Counted from the first letter of the stretch, positions 1-15,917 are shown. The stretch: DNA of 64,000 nt from Brugia malayi (GCF_000002995.4 NW_025062479.1:11513721-11577720), one strand, 5' to 3'. Program-made: numbers and translations. The notes: generated by a model from the sequence alone, not told the origin.

Positions 1-3000
1 AAAAATATGATGCATAGAAGATTGAGTATATTTTAGTATGCTTATCTATATTTTTTGAAGATGAAAATTGCAAGAAACTAAAGAGCATTGCAAAAGAACA
101 TAATTGTGTACGAAATGACGCAACAAATTATGGCTTTTCAGAATGACAGTGGCATACATTATCGAGGTAAAAAGCAAAGGATTGGCACAAATAATCGAGG
201 GAGCAGATAACGAAACTATCTATTAAAACTTTTGTTTTTCTAGACTAAAGTTACAGCAGAATATGAAGAATCACGTAAAACATAAAAGAACGATAGAAAA
301 TATCCCATGGAGCGTTGTCGAATAGCTTTTCCAGAAAATAAGTTAAAATACCGTCTCATGAAAGGTAGTAAAGAATGTCAAATATGATACATGCAAGATT
401 GTCCAGTGATGCCTCATGTAAGTGCAAAGTTTCCAAAGTTAAATTGAAAATTAATTTTTCAATATGCTTGATTTGGGAAATATTTGGAACAAGTATTCTT
501 CCCTTGTTTTTCTCCTTTTCACCACTTTTTTTTTTAATTTGGGAAAAGTATCAGGTAGAGTTTTTTGGGTCGTTATTATAATTTATAACCTATTTATCAC
601 ATTGGTCAATTTTTATCAACAAATAGGTAAAAAGCGTTTTTTTATTTATTTCTTGAAGATGCTTACGTATTTTCTTACAAATTACGACTTGAAAACGGGA
701 AAAGTTTATAAGTGTGTTGATTACTTGATCAGAATTTTGCAGAAGATTTCACAGGATAAGCTTCATTATTTTAGTAGAATACTAGTATGTCTCAGCGTGT
801 ATTGCAGAATTCTTTTACCTTCTTACCAAAATGTTTCTTCATTTCATGGATTTGTTTGCCGTATCATAGCACTTTTCTAAGAGCTTTGTTAATATTTTAT
901 TTTGCTTTTGTCATACAGTAATTGGTTTCTTAAATGTCACCTGTCTTTGGGAGCAAAAAGCGTTGCATGTATGTACTAGGAACATTCCGGAAGTTTTTTT
1001 TTTTTTTTTAAATTCAGGTCTTATTAAAAGTTTCCACAACCATTCGACACTGTCGTAGAAAATTCATTTTGAAAAATAGTGCTAACTGCTAGAACTCTTA
1101 GAAAATAGCTGCAAATATTACAAATATGAAATGCTTTTCGAGCATTTATTCTGGGTCGTATTAATCGATGATGGAATTAGGTTATTTTTAGAATACATTA
1201 GGAAATGAATGTGAGAGAAGAAATTAAGGGAGAAGAAATTTGGCGTATTTTTGTATGAATAAAAATGCTTTTATGCTAAAAAAAAGACTTACATATTGCA
1301 ATAAATTATTTATATTGGTATAAGTGATAAAAGATCAAATGTTATCAAGTTAATGACAAGATCTGATAAGTACAATGTAGTTTAACAAATATATGAGGAA
1401 AGCTTATCGATTTCATTATCATACTACATCATATTACAGTTTAATGATAAAAATGTTGAACATATAACATGATTTATTTATTTATTTATTACATCTAAAA
1501 TGTTCGAAAGCAATTAAACATAAAGTATGATGCAAGTAATATGCTAAAATTACTTTGCAGTGGTACAGATACTCACATAAATTTTTAAATTTTGAGGCTA
1601 AATGAATAATTACTATTGTATTTTTCAGCGACATTCAATTATCATAGAAGAGAAAGTAGGAAGTTTGTTAATAATTCGAACAGTACTCCCACTAAATACT
1701 ACTTTTTTTAGTAGTCACATCTTTTTTAATCAAATAATTTTCAATTATTATTCATATATTTTCAACTGAACTAAACTATCAACAAGAAGACAAACTTATT
1801 GAGTAATGAAAAATTCCTCTTGTATGTATAAATATGATTACTTTGGTATCAAGTCATAAAGTGATCAAAATATGAAATAGTACAACTCTACAAAGCAATA
1901 ACTGATAACTAATCAATTTTGATCAATTCATTGATATCTCATTCCTCATCACGATGTGCATTTATTAATGAATTGATAACAGTTATGATCATTTAATCAA
2001 TTCATTTGTTATCTTTGAAATTTTAATTGCAGCAACAAAATGTAAATAAAGTAATAAAGATTTGGATTTTTCCTTTTCATTGTCATTCAAAATTTTTTCT
2101 TTCATCAAATTGAAAATATTGGTCATATATTCAATTTTTTTCACTGATTATTTAATGGTCATTTTATTTTTGGGTATTTTTAGGCAAGTGCTGTCCAACA
2201 TTCTACCCAAATGAAACATTTTTTAATGTTGCAAATATTTCCAAACTATCTTCTTAATGACAAAATTTCAACTATTCATATTATTGCAGTTGTTGCTTCA
2301 TTATCATCAAATTTCGGAATTGCTATTCGATAATTATAAATGTTTGCACAAGCATTTCCGTTTTCTTCGTATCGGACAAAATTGCTGATGCTAGTTGTGA
2401 TTCATTTAAAGCAGAAGAAATTTCAATATGACGAATATTTTAGAGATTATTATGATCACTTTTCCTTATCATCAAGACTAATGTCAAATATCATCGCAAA
2501 TGATTACAATGTGCCCCAAAAGATTAATAATTTCTTCCAAATAGAATTTTTCTGTTTTTCTTTCCTTTTATAGTATTAATGAACTAACACCATTGATAAT
2601 TCAAAAACATCATTTTATGCAATTACAATTAAAAAATTCCTCACTGATACATCAAAAAAAAAAAAAATCTCAATTCAGTGAAAATTTGCGAAAGTCTTCA
2701 TAACAACATTATGATAGAAATAAAAGCATTTATCGAAATAATTTTAAAAACAAAATGAAAATAAGTAGAAACAAATATCGGCAATCTTTTTTTCTTTGTT
2801 ATTCAATATTTTTAAATTGATTATTGATATATTTCGTCAGTAAATAATGTTTTCATGAATAATTGAAAACAAAACGAAGCATTCTGTACTATAAAAAAAA
2901 ATTTTTTTTACATGTATATTTTCATATATTTTTCTTATTTTTGATAAGAATTAAAAAACAAAAAAGTTATAACTAAGATTAATGCATAAAGCTTTTATGG

Positions 3001-6000
3001 TATAATCCATTTTTTCTTTTTTTCTTTTCGTTTCTTTTGATTGATTGAATTGATTGATTGGTTTTTTGTAAAAAAGAAAACCTATTTATTTCATAAAAAA
3101 TATGCAATAATATTTGTGAAAATGAAGTAAAGAATAAATATAGCTTCTTTTTTTCCTTTTTTTGTTCTATTTCTCTCTAAAAATTCGACAATTCTGTTGT
3201 ATTTTTTCAATATCCTAATATTTCTTTCTAATCATTCCAAATTTTGCTTTTCAAAAATTTCCCCAATTTCTTTCATTTCTGTTAAAAAAAAAAAAGAAAA
3301 AGAAAGAAAAAGCTATTTTCGAAGAAGCAAGCAGCCTTCACATCATAGAAAGGCATTTTTCTTTCTTCACTTTTTTTTCTTTCAAGCATAGGTTTGAACA
3401 ATTTGTTTTTCTTTGTGGCGCACTTTTTTTTCTTCTGTTACTTTGATGAAATTGTTTTCATAAAAAAATTTAAGTGGGAACATTTTTTACACGGACATAA
3501 CACTGCACTACTAAATATTATTTCAAAAAATTTATTAATATCTAATCAAAATTTAATCACTAATGAAAATGAAAATGATGAATAAAAAAATACGTGTGAT
3601 AGGTTAAATTACTTGTAGTATTATTTCATAAGTATATGCGAAAGATATGATCTATCTGTGCAAAACTTAAATTGCTTTTTTTTTTTCAATTTTCAGTTGA
3701 AGAATATTTCATATGATTTCATGATACTGAATAAGTATGCTAAGTTTTATGGTTAAATAAACATATCGCATAATAATAATTGACAAAAAAATTCTCGATT
3801 ATCGTTCATTTTTAGAAATAATCAAAAAAAAAGTATTCCCTCAAAATATCATTTGAAAAATTTTTATATTTGACCATTTGGTAAATTAACAAATCCAGTG
3901 AAGGATAAATTAGGGTTTTTGAATGCATTCAGTGTAAAATTCTTTGCTAATCAAATTTTCGTTCAGTCCAACAGAATATCGGACATTCTTGGAAGGTTAA
4001 TTTTACTTACCATAATTAGTCATAGCGTAAAAGCATCTATTCCTGCTTAATTATCGGTTTAAAATGAAATAGTATGAAATCGAATTATGATCAAGCAGTA
4101 CCTCACATTACACTGATTAGAATATTCATGCATTTTCGTAATGAAACATCTTTACATCTCTCATACTTACTTATTCTAATTTATCATTATCTCTACATTT
4201 TATAAGTAATAATTTATTTCAATGATATTTCTGCTGTGGCCTGCAATTTCATTTTTATTTTTTTATTTTTAATTGTTGATTTTGCATATGAAATATATGA
4301 TTATCATTAAATTACTAACTGCTGTTATATATAAGCAAACAAATTATACAATTAAAAATTCATATTAGATAAAAGAGTTATTCAAATATTCCTGAAGTAA
4401 ACAGTATTATCATTCCTTAATTCATTCGCCAATATTTCAATGAGTATTAATTAAATGATCTTAAGTTTATCAGATAGATATTTGGTTTTGAATAATACAT
4501 TATTGTTATCAAATTATTTGGTTAATATCAACAAAACGATATCATCACAATCAGACAATTTACACTGAAGCTACATCGATTCCGATTATTCCCGATCATA
4601 AAATCTCATTTATTATGTTTCCGTTGGTCAATTTAATTCCCTGAAAATTTCACTCCATTCTCTTTCCTTTCATTTTTCTCCTCAATGTTCTTATTGATTT
4701 ACTTTATGAATCAATTAATCAAATGAAGATTTAAGCCCGAAGAAATAAGTGCAACAAACATACGAATCTTATTCAGAATTACAAAACTTCCAGCAAATAT
4801 TCGGTTTTTTTTTTCATTGTTTACAATGAAATAATATTGAAACCAAAGAATTTAAAAAAATAAAAATTTGCAAGCTATAAATTCAGTCATCAAATCATCC
4901 ATGCAAAGTGCTAAAAGCATAAAATAGACTAATAAATTTAAATGATTAATATTTAGATAATACTATTTTAATATTGCGACATTGAAAGTGGTAGGACAGC
5001 ATTAAATAAATCAAAATTGTTTTATGTAATCAATCGATAGTTTTATTATTACTATTATTCATTATCATTATTGATATCCATATACTCTTTGATTTTTTAA
5101 TGATATTATCATGTATTGCATTTGCTAAAAAAAATTGCAAAAAAAAAAGAAAAAAGGAATGCTACCATAATAAATTAAAATTTTGATATTTTTTTATTTA
5201 TTGAAAAATTCAGAAATTGTCTGAAACTAAATAATTAATTTATGAATTTATCACTATAATTGTTAGGCTAATTTGATATATGAAGAAAAAATTCGTTGTT
5301 TAATTATGTGATATATTTATTATATTTTGTTCCAAAAAAGAAAGAAAAAAAAAAAAAAAACTACTTAATAATTATTTGGATTCTATCAAGATTATTTCTT
5401 TTATTTATTCCACATTGATAAAACATAAAACAGTAATGAATAATGTAACGGTTCAGTGATATTTCCTATTCAATCATAGCGCAATAAATGACAGAAATCT
5501 TAGAAATTCCTTGATATATTGAAATTTTTGATAATAGAAAGCTTTGAAACAGTTTAAAAAAATAAAAACACTCACTAAGCTTTGTGGTTTTATTTGTTTG
5601 TATTGAAAAAAGGGCTGAATTTATGAAGTCTCTGTTGAAGTCAATTTATGAAGAAACAAATTAGCATAGTTTTTTTTAAAAAAAAAAATGATTGCCCATT
5701 TTTATGTATTGATATGTTCTAACTTTAATCGTAAATAGTATTATTCATTAAATACTGTTTATCAAATTGCCACCATTATATATACTTATATTTCTACTAC
5801 AGTTATGTATATAATAATTTATCATTACTACTACAATTACAATAAGACTGTTTAGTTAATATTTTATAATGTAAATTTTGTATCGTAATAGCAAAATTCA
5901 AGAAGTTCAAATGAAAGTTTTAGGCAGTCCATTGTACATATCAAAAATGCTAATACTTATTGCATGAGCTAAAAAAAAATTCAATATAAAATTTCAAATT

Positions 6001-6879
6001 AATTTCTTAGTTCTGTTTACATATATGTCAAAAGTTTAAGTATTTTTCCCTTTCTCTTTCTGTTTTTTTTTTTGATTTGAAACTTCAAATTTGCTAATAA
6101 TTTAATAATCAATAATATTTATTGCATCATCATATTTACACATTTTGCTTTCTTTACATATCAATCAATTTCCTAATAATTTAAAGCAAATTGCTGGTTG
6201 ATGATGAAATATTTAATTATTTTCTTCTATTCATTTAATCTGATAAATTTTCCTGCATAAAAATTTGACGTTTATCATTTCTCAAACTAATTCTTGTCTT
6301 CAAATTTTCTTGCCTAAATTATTTCTTTAGAAACAATTTTTCTTTTTTTTCTTTGCAATATTTTAGAAAGTTAAACTTATAACCATGCTTAAATTTGAAT
6401 GAGAGAAAAAAACATATATAAATATAAATTGCCATAATTTTATTAATGAAAAAAAAAACCGAAAAATATTTTGGTAATTTTGGTATAGTGAACTTTCTTA
6501 ATATTTTGTTCTTTAATCGTATTAATTTTTCAGAGAAAGAATTTCATTTTTCAAAAAACTAATTCTATCATACTCTAATTCTATCATAATATTATTACTA
6601 ATTAAAAAAAAATGCAAAGATTCAGTAATCCATCCCTTTCATAAATTATTCATACAGTTTTATTCCATCCCAAATAAAGTTATCACTTCCTTTAATTGTA
6701 TCATATGATACTGAAATGAAAACTATTTTTACAATTTAAAAAGATATGGCTTCATAATTTATCAACCTTATCATTCATCCACTGCCATTTTCAACGGAAA
6801 TAATAATGAGCAAAAAAAAAAAATGTTTCTGATATAAAAACTAATACAGCGAATACAACTTAAAAATTTTCGGGATATT
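1..6879. other. AT-rich sequence, no recognisable gene
   Basis: Dominated by A/T homopolymers and ATTG/TTGA microrepeats (for example near 3,040-3,060). Short open frames such as 464-880 translate to compositionally biased sequences rich in F, I, L, Y and K without domain motifs. I see no splice-consistent exon set or RNA gene. Confidence 0.7.
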
Positions 6880-6963
6880 TCTATATGTGTATAGTATGTA
6901 CATATGTATGTGTGCGTACGTGTACGTGTATGTGTATGTATGTGCGTGTATGTTTGTACATAT
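6880..6963. repeat. TG/TA-rich imperfect microsatellite
   Basis: Alternating purine-pyrimidine stretch of TATG, TGTG and CGTG units. The open frame on the opposite strand, rich in Thr, His and Arg, is a by-product. Confidence 0.85.
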
Positions 6964-9900
6964 TTATTCATGCAAATTTTTTTCTACATTTAATTAAAAT
7001 TGTTGACTTAGTTTTTATTTGTGGGAGAAAATGGTGAAGTTTGTTGGGAAAACAAACGAACAATGCAATTTTTTGATCACCGTTTTACATTTCATATAGC
7101 TATGCACTGCGAAATATTTACCGCAATAATTTTCACTATTATTTCATATTTGTAACATTGGAAAGAGTTTCACGTTTTCCTTTTTTTTTTTTTCAAATAT
7201 TGCAATATATTTTTTTTTAATCCACAATTTTTACAAAAGAAGAAATCATATTTAAAAAATTGAAATGTTAGATATGTTTGGAATAAAATGAGGAAATAAA
7301 CTGCAAAAAAAAGAAAATAATAATATTTTTTTTTCGTTAAATAAATTTATTTTATTAAGATTTATTCATTTTCTTTTTTGTAATTCTGCATTACTTTTTT
7401 TTATTTTCTAGATTAATTTTGACGAAATGCATAATTTACGTTATGAATGTACGAATAAATTTGAGTCCAAAATTCATTAAATATTTTCAATTATGAATAT
7501 GCTAAAAGTTATCGATAATATTGCAAATGTTTGACAAATTTAATAATATATATTTAATGGAAATCATATCTAACATGTTGGATTATTTCATTTATTCGTG
7601 CTAACAATTATTAGCCTTTCCTTTTTGGTTTTTTCATTTTTACTTTCCAATTATTTTATTCCATCGCAATGTGCATTGGAGAAAATGTTTCCCACTTTCA
7701 GTTTGCTTTCATTCCTTTCTTTCTTAATTTTTTTAAACATATTTTGCAGGAAATGTATTTTTTTTTCGTGAATTACTTAATTTATTGTTTTTGTTGTTGT
7801 TTCAATATTTACTTAATTATACACTGTAATTAATTTACTTACTTAATATAAGTCTTCGTTACATTATGCAAATATTGAAAATAAATTGTTGTATTTCGAA
7901 GGAGCACCTGTCGTATTTTCATTTATTCATTTAAAATAGTTCAAATTTAATAAACAAAGAGGACAGGAAAGAAGGAAAGTTTTAGTTATTCTGTTAATTT
8001 TTACATTTAAATTTAAATGTATTAGTATTATTCTAATAAGCAGGGGCAATTTTAATACTACTAATACTAGTATCACCTGTCTTTGTTTATGATTACAGCA
8101 TATGTATATTTGCATAGCAAATAAATATAGAATAAGAATTTTTATTTGTATTATCAACAGTTGAAAAGAATTTTAAAACTTTTTAGTCAATTTTTTTCTA
8201 TTTATTTAGTAGCATTACAAAGAAATTTGTTATTTTTACATTACATCACTTTTCTTTTTTCCAGTCATATTATTAAACTTCTCATTTCAGAAATATTAAA
8301 ATTTGTTGATTAATTAAATTTTTTATTTTTTATTTCATGCAAAAGAAAACCTTTTTTTACAAGAAATTTATATCATACGCGGATGAGTGTGAATGTTTGG
8401 TATAATAAACTATTGATAATATTATTGATAAAGGGTTCAATAAAAACAAAAACTAATTTAGTGCAACACTTTTTGGTATATTTCAATTCTCAATTGTAAA
8501 TCCCCGTGGGTAAAAAGAATTATGTTGTTGTTATTTAGGATTAGGATTAACAGATTCAAGAAAAATGGCTCATTCTGAGAATTACTGAACTTTGTCATCC
8601 CTTTTTATTTTAAATATGTTCTCACTTAAAAGAAGTGAAAATCCCAACCGGATGATTTTTAATGAATATTTGAATCAATGAATCATAAATCCATAAATTC
8701 GTTTCATTATAAATGGATGCACAGATAAGACTAACAAGCTTTGAAGCTTTTCAGATAATAAGCATAGCGGAAATCTGGTGATCGTTCAATTTTTTTAAAT
8801 TTTGCACTTTTCTGAAACTGATTTTAAAATGGTTCTGGCAATAAATTTCTAGCAATTTATTTAATTTATATGTTATCCATATATTAAATTTGCGCAATAT
8901 TTTAACACAAATTTTTTCTTCTCTTCAAATTTTAATTGAAAATGAATTTTTAATTTCGTCTATTTTTTTCTCATAAAATTTAACCTTTACTTTTCTGTTA
9001 TCCATATTTGTTATTCGTTATATGATCTTATATGTATGCACTGGAATTGATTAATTGTAGATAACATTTTTTAATTAATTAGTAGTTCAGTTATTGATTA
9101 TATCACGTCAAAATTAGAATTATATACAAATTGTTTTTTTTGTTTCCATAATATTTTATTATTTATTCAATATTTTTACAACAAATTTCTTCAACTTTTG
9201 TTATATTCAGTGGCAATAATTTATTAGTAATTATAATAAATTAATAACAAATTAGCAATTCTAATCAGTTACATTTTACGATTGTTAATTTCTTAGAACA
9301 AACTATTTCTGCCATACAGTAATTTTTATAAAAGTTAAAAACTTGTCAATATTTTCAATATTAACTAAAATGCTGCGCCTACCTACTTTCTGCAAGAGTT
9401 CTAACAATGTTACTTATCATGTCAGTTAATGATAACGTCTAATTAACAAAGAAAGTTTTGATTAGTGACTAAAAATTACAATCTAATTAGAAAGCGACTA
9501 TTAATCTTTGCTGTATTTTTTATGTTCACTTTATGTTTCTTTTCGTTTTTTTTTTTTTTTTTTTTTTCTTTTCTCATTATTTAAAATTAATTTTTGCTTT
9601 TTATCATGCTTTCATATTCTTTAAAATCATTTTAGTGAAATGTACATATTTACTTTTTTTCATACCATCGTTATTTTAACTTAGCAAATAAATCACATGG
9701 AACAGTTATCAGCTCAAATTTCAATTTCAGAAACTGATAATGTAATTCGTATTCAATATATGACATATGATCATATCAGTAATTATCAGTCCATTCTGTG
9801 TAGCAATAAGGAAGCATTTTATGATTTATCCCTGATGAATGATTTCATTTTTATTGAAATCATTATATTTCATGATTGCTTTGCTCATTTAAATCAAATC

Positions 9901-12900
9901 TAAAATGATAAGAATAATTGGTAAAATTGAAATGAATAATAATTAGAAGACTTAAAATTGAATTAAGATTAAATTGTACAATGTAAATAACTGCACGTGT
10001 GTATACGTTTATTCGTTTCTTTCGATGTTCTAATTATCATTTTTCTAGTAAGAAGAGAGATAGAAAGATAGAGAGAGAGAGAAAGAAAGAAAGAGAAGGG
10101 AAAAGCGAAAGAGTGAAAATAAATAAAAGAATCTGAATCATTTCTATTCATCTGTACATGAAACAAGTCTAATATTATTGACTGGCTTTTAAATATTGTT
10201 CTCTCAGAAAAATGGTATGCTTTCTTCTCTCTCTCTGTCTCTCTTTCTTTCTTCCCTTTTCTCCCTTTCTTCTTTTTTCTTTCCCCGTATGGATTAGATT
10301 AAGCAAAAATTAACTCATCAATAGAAAAACGAAAGTTATATTCCTAAAATATTAAAAAAAGAAATTAAGGATTGGCAAAATGTGAAAAATGGACAAAAAA
10401 GATTTGTGAAATTAAAATTAAAAGAAAATGTTCCCAAAAATACTTTTAAATTTAGACTTGAGTTAAAATTTGAAAAGAAATTTTAAATGAATAAATTATT
10501 TATTGAAACAAATAAACAGTGCTGATGCATTAAATACTAAAAAAAAGTGGTGGAAAAAGCTAAAACATTAATGAATTTATATAAAAAGAATGAATTTGAA
10601 TGAAATATTTTAGATGAATGAAATTGGATTGATACTATTTGCTTCATTCTCTTTTAATTTCAATGAGAAATCCCTTGGAGAATAGTCTGCTCATTTTAGT
10701 TTTAGATGATATTTCACTAGATAACATACCTTAAGTATATCATTTCAGGAGCATTTTCTCTTTTTTCATTATAATTTTTGAAAGGATTTTCAGGAATATT
10801 TTCTACTTCATTGGTAATAATTCCTGACGATATTCTTTCCCTAAAGTATCCAAATTATGGTCAAGGAAATTGCAGTAATCTTAAAATTCATTATAATATA
10901 TTTCTTTTCCTCTCCAACCCTATATTAGCAATTTTTATTGTAATTATTGTTATTGTTCTTATATAATTTTCTGATTACATTCAATTTTTATTTTTGAATT
11001 TTTAAAAATTTCAAATTATTTGTTGAAGTTTTCAATTAAGAATAAAAAGATTTAAGCAGTGAACTTTTGAGAAATTTTTATTTCATGATAAGCTTCCAAT
11101 AAATTTTTCCTTATTTAATACTTATTTAATGATAAACTCTGGATACTTATTTAATGATAAGCTGTTGTCTTTCAACTGAATCTCAGAAATTTGGCAAAGC
11201 ATATCAGTTATCAGTTTCAGTTTTCTCATCCTTTCTGCCGTATTCCGGAATTTTTGCAGTTTCGTGAACAACCATAATTTTCCTATCTTTTCTTCTATAT
11301 TTCGAACATTATAGGAAATATTTACAGTTACAGTGTTACTAATTGCATTTTCATTCATACTAAATTTGCCTGGTTTTCATGCATATTTTTTTTGTCATTT
11401 CCTTTTTTCTCCTCCATTGATTTGATTTAATTTTGAAATGACTTGTAATGCATATAAATTCTTCAGCCTCAAATTTCAAGAGATATTTGAATTCAAAATT
11501 TATTTGCTTATTGGAATTTTTGGCTACCGTTTATGAGTTACGGATGAAATATTATATTCATTTCATTTGCTATTTTTTTTTCCTTATCCTTTAAGTTTAT
11601 ATCAATTGCAATTGCTAATTAGAAAATTTCGTATAAAAAATGATGAGATTTAATTCATAGCGGAAAATGAAAAGGAACTGGCAAAGAAATCATTCAAGAT
11701 GACAACAAGTCCTGATTATGTCTTCTCACAAGGCACCATATAGATTCAATTTTTGATAGAAATCATTGACATTAATAAAAATTTCATAATTGATTAATAC
11801 TAAAACACAACAGTTTCTTTTTTTTTTTAAGACAAACAGACATATGATTGTTTGAAATTTTTTGTAGCAAACATTTCTAAAAGTTCACCAAAAATAAGAA
11901 AAAAATAATCTCTAAAATCATTTAAAATCTCTCAGCATTTCAACAAAGTTTCCTTCCTTTTTTAAATCAATTTACAAATAAAATAAAAAAAAAAATAAAA
12001 AAAAAAAAAGCGGAAAAGGAAAAAGGAATTAGCAATGGAAAATCATTCATTCAACCACTTTTTTTTTTTTAAAAAAAAAGTATTCCTTCTACACTGTTCT
12101 AAGATGGAAAATTTGTTTGAAAACAGAATTTTCGTCAATCTTCCGAAATCTCATTCAATTCATTCAGCATCCTCTTTCTTCATCTTTTTCATTTCTCCTT
12201 ACCTTTCTTTTTCATGCTAACAGTTAGATCAGTTAATTTAAAACATTTCCTTTGTATTTATTTATTCAAAAAATAAGATGATTTACATTCACTTAGCTTT
12301 TTGTTTTTCTTCTTATCTTCCCGCTTTTCCTGATCATTCCGTATTCTTTTTTTTTCATTTCCATCTTTTTTTTTTTCTTTATTTTTTTCTTTTGCATAAA
12401 TGATTGCAGGCTTTAATTCTTTTTTTTTTTTTTTTTCAATGAGAAAAAGGAAAAAATGAAAAATTGGAGCTTTTTTTTTCGACTATAATTAAGAACTAGT
12501 AGCCATTATTGATTTTTTTAAAAAAAAACTTTTCATCCGTAATGCACGATGATAATTGCTATGTTAAATGAGAATTAAGAAGCTTAAACAATGAAAAAAA
12601 AAGAATTTATTTCTGTGGTTTTTTAAAGCAAAACCCAAAGAAGCATTAGTAATATGCTAGTTGGTTTATGTTAAGTGACTCAAATCATTCATAATTTTGA
12701 TGTCAAGATAGAATGATATTATCATTAACATTATTATGAATCATTTTCAAAATATTCATGTAATGGTATTTGATTAAGGATACTGTTGACATATTTGTTG
12801 AATTTAAAATATCAAGTATTCAGGATTTTATCAAGCTGACAAAATTTTTTGATCTGACTTTGCTCAAAAAAAAAAAAAAACAATATTAGAATGATGCTGC

Positions 12901-15527
12901 TACATGCATTTTATAAAATAATAATTTGATTGTAAGAAAACAAGGAAGTTTAATAGAATAAGATTCAAAAAAAAAAAAAAAATGAAATAATAAAAGTTAA
13001 ATCGATTAAGTCAAATTAAATTAATTAAATTGAAATAAATGAACAAATTAAATTGGGAAATCAAATTTTCTGTTACAGTTACAAATGATTTTATGAAATA
13101 AACAAAGAAAAAATCTAAATGGCTTTTTCTTCTTTACAATAATTGAACAATTCATAGAAATATTAAAAATACTAGTAGTTTTTATAAATATATTGCAAAC
13201 ATTTTACATTATAAAAATTTTGCATACTTCAACAACAATCCTTAATCATCATTCGTTGACATTAAAATTTCAAAATTCCTCTCCATTATTCAAGTTGTTA
13301 TTTATCAATTTATGCTAATAAATTGACTTGCTTTAATTAGCTGATTAATTAATTAATGAGCAATCAATTAGTCAAAGGACAAGCACAACACTACATAGTA
13401 TAGTAAAAGCAAAAATTCATTGTATTTCATCATACATATCACATATAATTTTGGAATGAAAAAGTATTTTTACGTATCCGTATTATTTTAATTTCTAGTT
13501 CATGCACATCCTATTCCATTCTATTTCATTTTTTAGTTTCAGTTCAAGTTTTTAAAACAATCGATTTCATTCTATTCTGTTCTATTTTTAATTTCAGTTT
13601 TAATACATTTTTGAAATATTAATTCTAATCAATTTCTTTATGTCATATTATTCTACTATATTCCTATTCTATTCTGTTCTATTCTTGCTCAAATTCATTC
13701 ATTCTTCATCGAACTGAATAATACGCTAGAATCAAATTGATTTTATTTTTGATAGATTTGCTCAGAAATTTGTTATGATTCAACAGTTTTGCTAACAGAA
13801 AGAGAGAGGAGATTTATTGATATGAAATCTGAATTTCTTTAATAGATACAATCCTATCTTCTACTTTTGTAGCTTGTAGTTGTATTTTTTGAAAACCGAA
13901 ATTTTTTTCAATTTTTAAATTTAAAACTCTCAGAATATTAGCGTAATTGATACAAAACAATACTTCAAATATAATTGCACATTAATTTTTTGAAATCGAT
14001 CAAGAAACTGATCTATTTAAGTTGGTCAACTTTTTCCGGTCAACATTTATACCACTTTCTTTTTTTTTTCTTCTCAGCCTAATTATAGCTATCAAGATAT
14101 TTTATGTTGTACTTCAATATTACTCAGCTATTTTCATCTTTTCATATCAATTGTTTGTCCAAATTTCATTGCCATTCTGAATAGGAAGTTAATAAAGATG
14201 AAAAAAAAAAAAAGACTGCTTGAAATTAATATGACTAGCTAAATTGATATGAGCCACTCCATTTAGTTCATAAAGAAAAAAAAAGATTGATATTCAAATT
14301 TTATACCTTACAGATTCATGAACAGATAACATTTGAAGCTTTCTGACCAATAAATTCCATTTGTCATCCAAATTTGAAACTCCACCTGAAACAAACAATT
14401 TTGTTCACTATTTCGATCTCATATAATGCAGCCTGTTAAATCATGCCCATACGTGATGCACGTGATGCTTGGGATGTAAAGTGTTACACGCTACTGATGT
14501 TTGTTTATTTTTTTCTTCTTTATTTACATTTATTTTAAAGAAGAAAAGTATTGAATTACTGGATTACTTATCAGTTATTAATATGTTTACTATTTCAATA
14601 TATATGTCTGCAGGTTATACCTCGAATAAAAGCAAAATAATGATGAATATTGATGTACCCAACATAGCACTATTTTTGGTATGTTTATCAGAAAATAGAA
14701 TCATAGTGTATGAATTTAAATATTTAGCAATCAAAAAAATGTCTGGTTTTAATAGATATTGCTGTACTGTTTATTACATATCCGGAAAAAGTTACTGTTC
14801 CAGTATATCACATATATGATAGTATTCAATTGCTAAGCAAAATTAAGCATCAAATCATTAGAATATTGATAATATTTATTATTTTGATTGTATCAAGTTT
14901 GTTTTGTTGTGCTGAGAAAAATGTAAATAAGCAAATAAACAAATTTCAGTATAATTTATTCACTATTCCATTTGATTATAAATGGCGGTTCATAAATATA
15001 ATTGAATAAAATAACCTTTTAGATTTTCTTAGCTTCCATTTATTTCAGATACTAATTTTACCTTTTTAAAATTTCAAAACTAATACAAATTTCTAAGTAC
15101 ATAATCAATTTCCGAATCTATGTCGGAATATTATATACTACCAAATAACGAAATATTTGAAATAATTCATCTTTCAACATTTAATTTCTTGACTAACTCA
15201 ATATCTGTTCAATCCGGTAGAATTATAAAATAAAAACATCTTTTCAATACATTCCTAGTACTGTTCATTCCTCCTTCACTGTGCTGGCTATTCATTATGA
15301 TATATGCCTCCTGTATAATGTTAAATGATTATGATAGGTTCTCTCTTTTTTTCATGTCCGTTCACATGACGCTGTAATCCAAAATGTGCTCTTTGTCCAG
15401 TCATTTAGCTTCTAGCTAACGATTAAATTAAAATACCCATTGTTATTAGGCTTTTCATATCTCTGTCGTTTTTTCTTACCCCATTTATTTCCCAACGAAT
15501 AAAATTTTTCACTACAGAGTATTTGAT
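6964..15527. other. AT-rich sequence, no recognisable gene
   Basis: Includes a poly-T run near 9,548, a purine-rich GA/GAAA tract at about 10,052-10,102 and degenerate TTCTA pentanucleotide repeats at about 13,505-13,690. The minus-strand frame 11,122-11,358 is less biased than others but matches nothing I recognise and has no supporting structure. Confidence 0.65.
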
Positions 15528-15542
15528 ATAATAATAATAATA

Positions 15543-15619
<77 letters not shown>
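15528..15619. repeat. TAA/ATA trinucleotide microsatellite
   Basis: About 30 copies of TAA with a single TAG interruption near the start. On the opposite strand it creates a meaningless poly-leucine frame. Confidence 0.95.
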
Positions 15620-15623
<4 letters not shown>

Positions 15624-15880
15624 AAATAATAAATAGTAAATGTAATAATAATTATTACATTAATAATATTTATTATCGTCCTTTGCCAAGTTATTGATAA
15701 TGTTAATCGCTGTCAAGTTTTTGTCTTCGTTTCTTGTTTTACTTTTTCTTCATTAATTTTTGAAGATTTTAGATTATTTAATAGGATTTTCGTTAATGTT
15801 TTAAGAAAATAAAATATTTTCTTATTCCGTTTTTTTCTGTTGGTATTTCACTTATTTCTATAAAGGAAAGTAGAGTGAGA

Positions 15881-15881
<1 letters not shown>

Positions 15882-15914
<33 letters not shown>
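15882..15914. repeat. GA dinucleotide microsatellite
   Basis: Uninterrupted GA repeat of about 15 units in AT-rich DNA. Confidence 0.93.

Positions 15915-15917
<3 letters not shown>

Noticed and set aside
464..880. 138-codon plus-strand open frame, the longest in the window
   Set aside because: The composition is typical of AT-rich noncoding DNA, with no domain motif, splice context or codon signal. A hydrophobic appearance is expected by chance from T-rich sequence.
6771..6971. Minus-strand frame with Thr-His-Thr repeats
   Set aside because: By-product of the TG/TA microsatellite.
11122..11358. 78-codon minus-strand frame with less biased composition
   Set aside because: Looks mildly protein-like but matches no family I know and stands alone. 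Not enough to call a gene.
14469..14819. 116-codon plus-strand open frame
   Set aside because: No recognisable family, and its composition resembles the surrounding noncoding DNA.
15412..15621. Minus-strand frame with a poly-leucine run
   Set aside because: It is the translation of the TAA microsatellite and has no flanking protein-like sequence.
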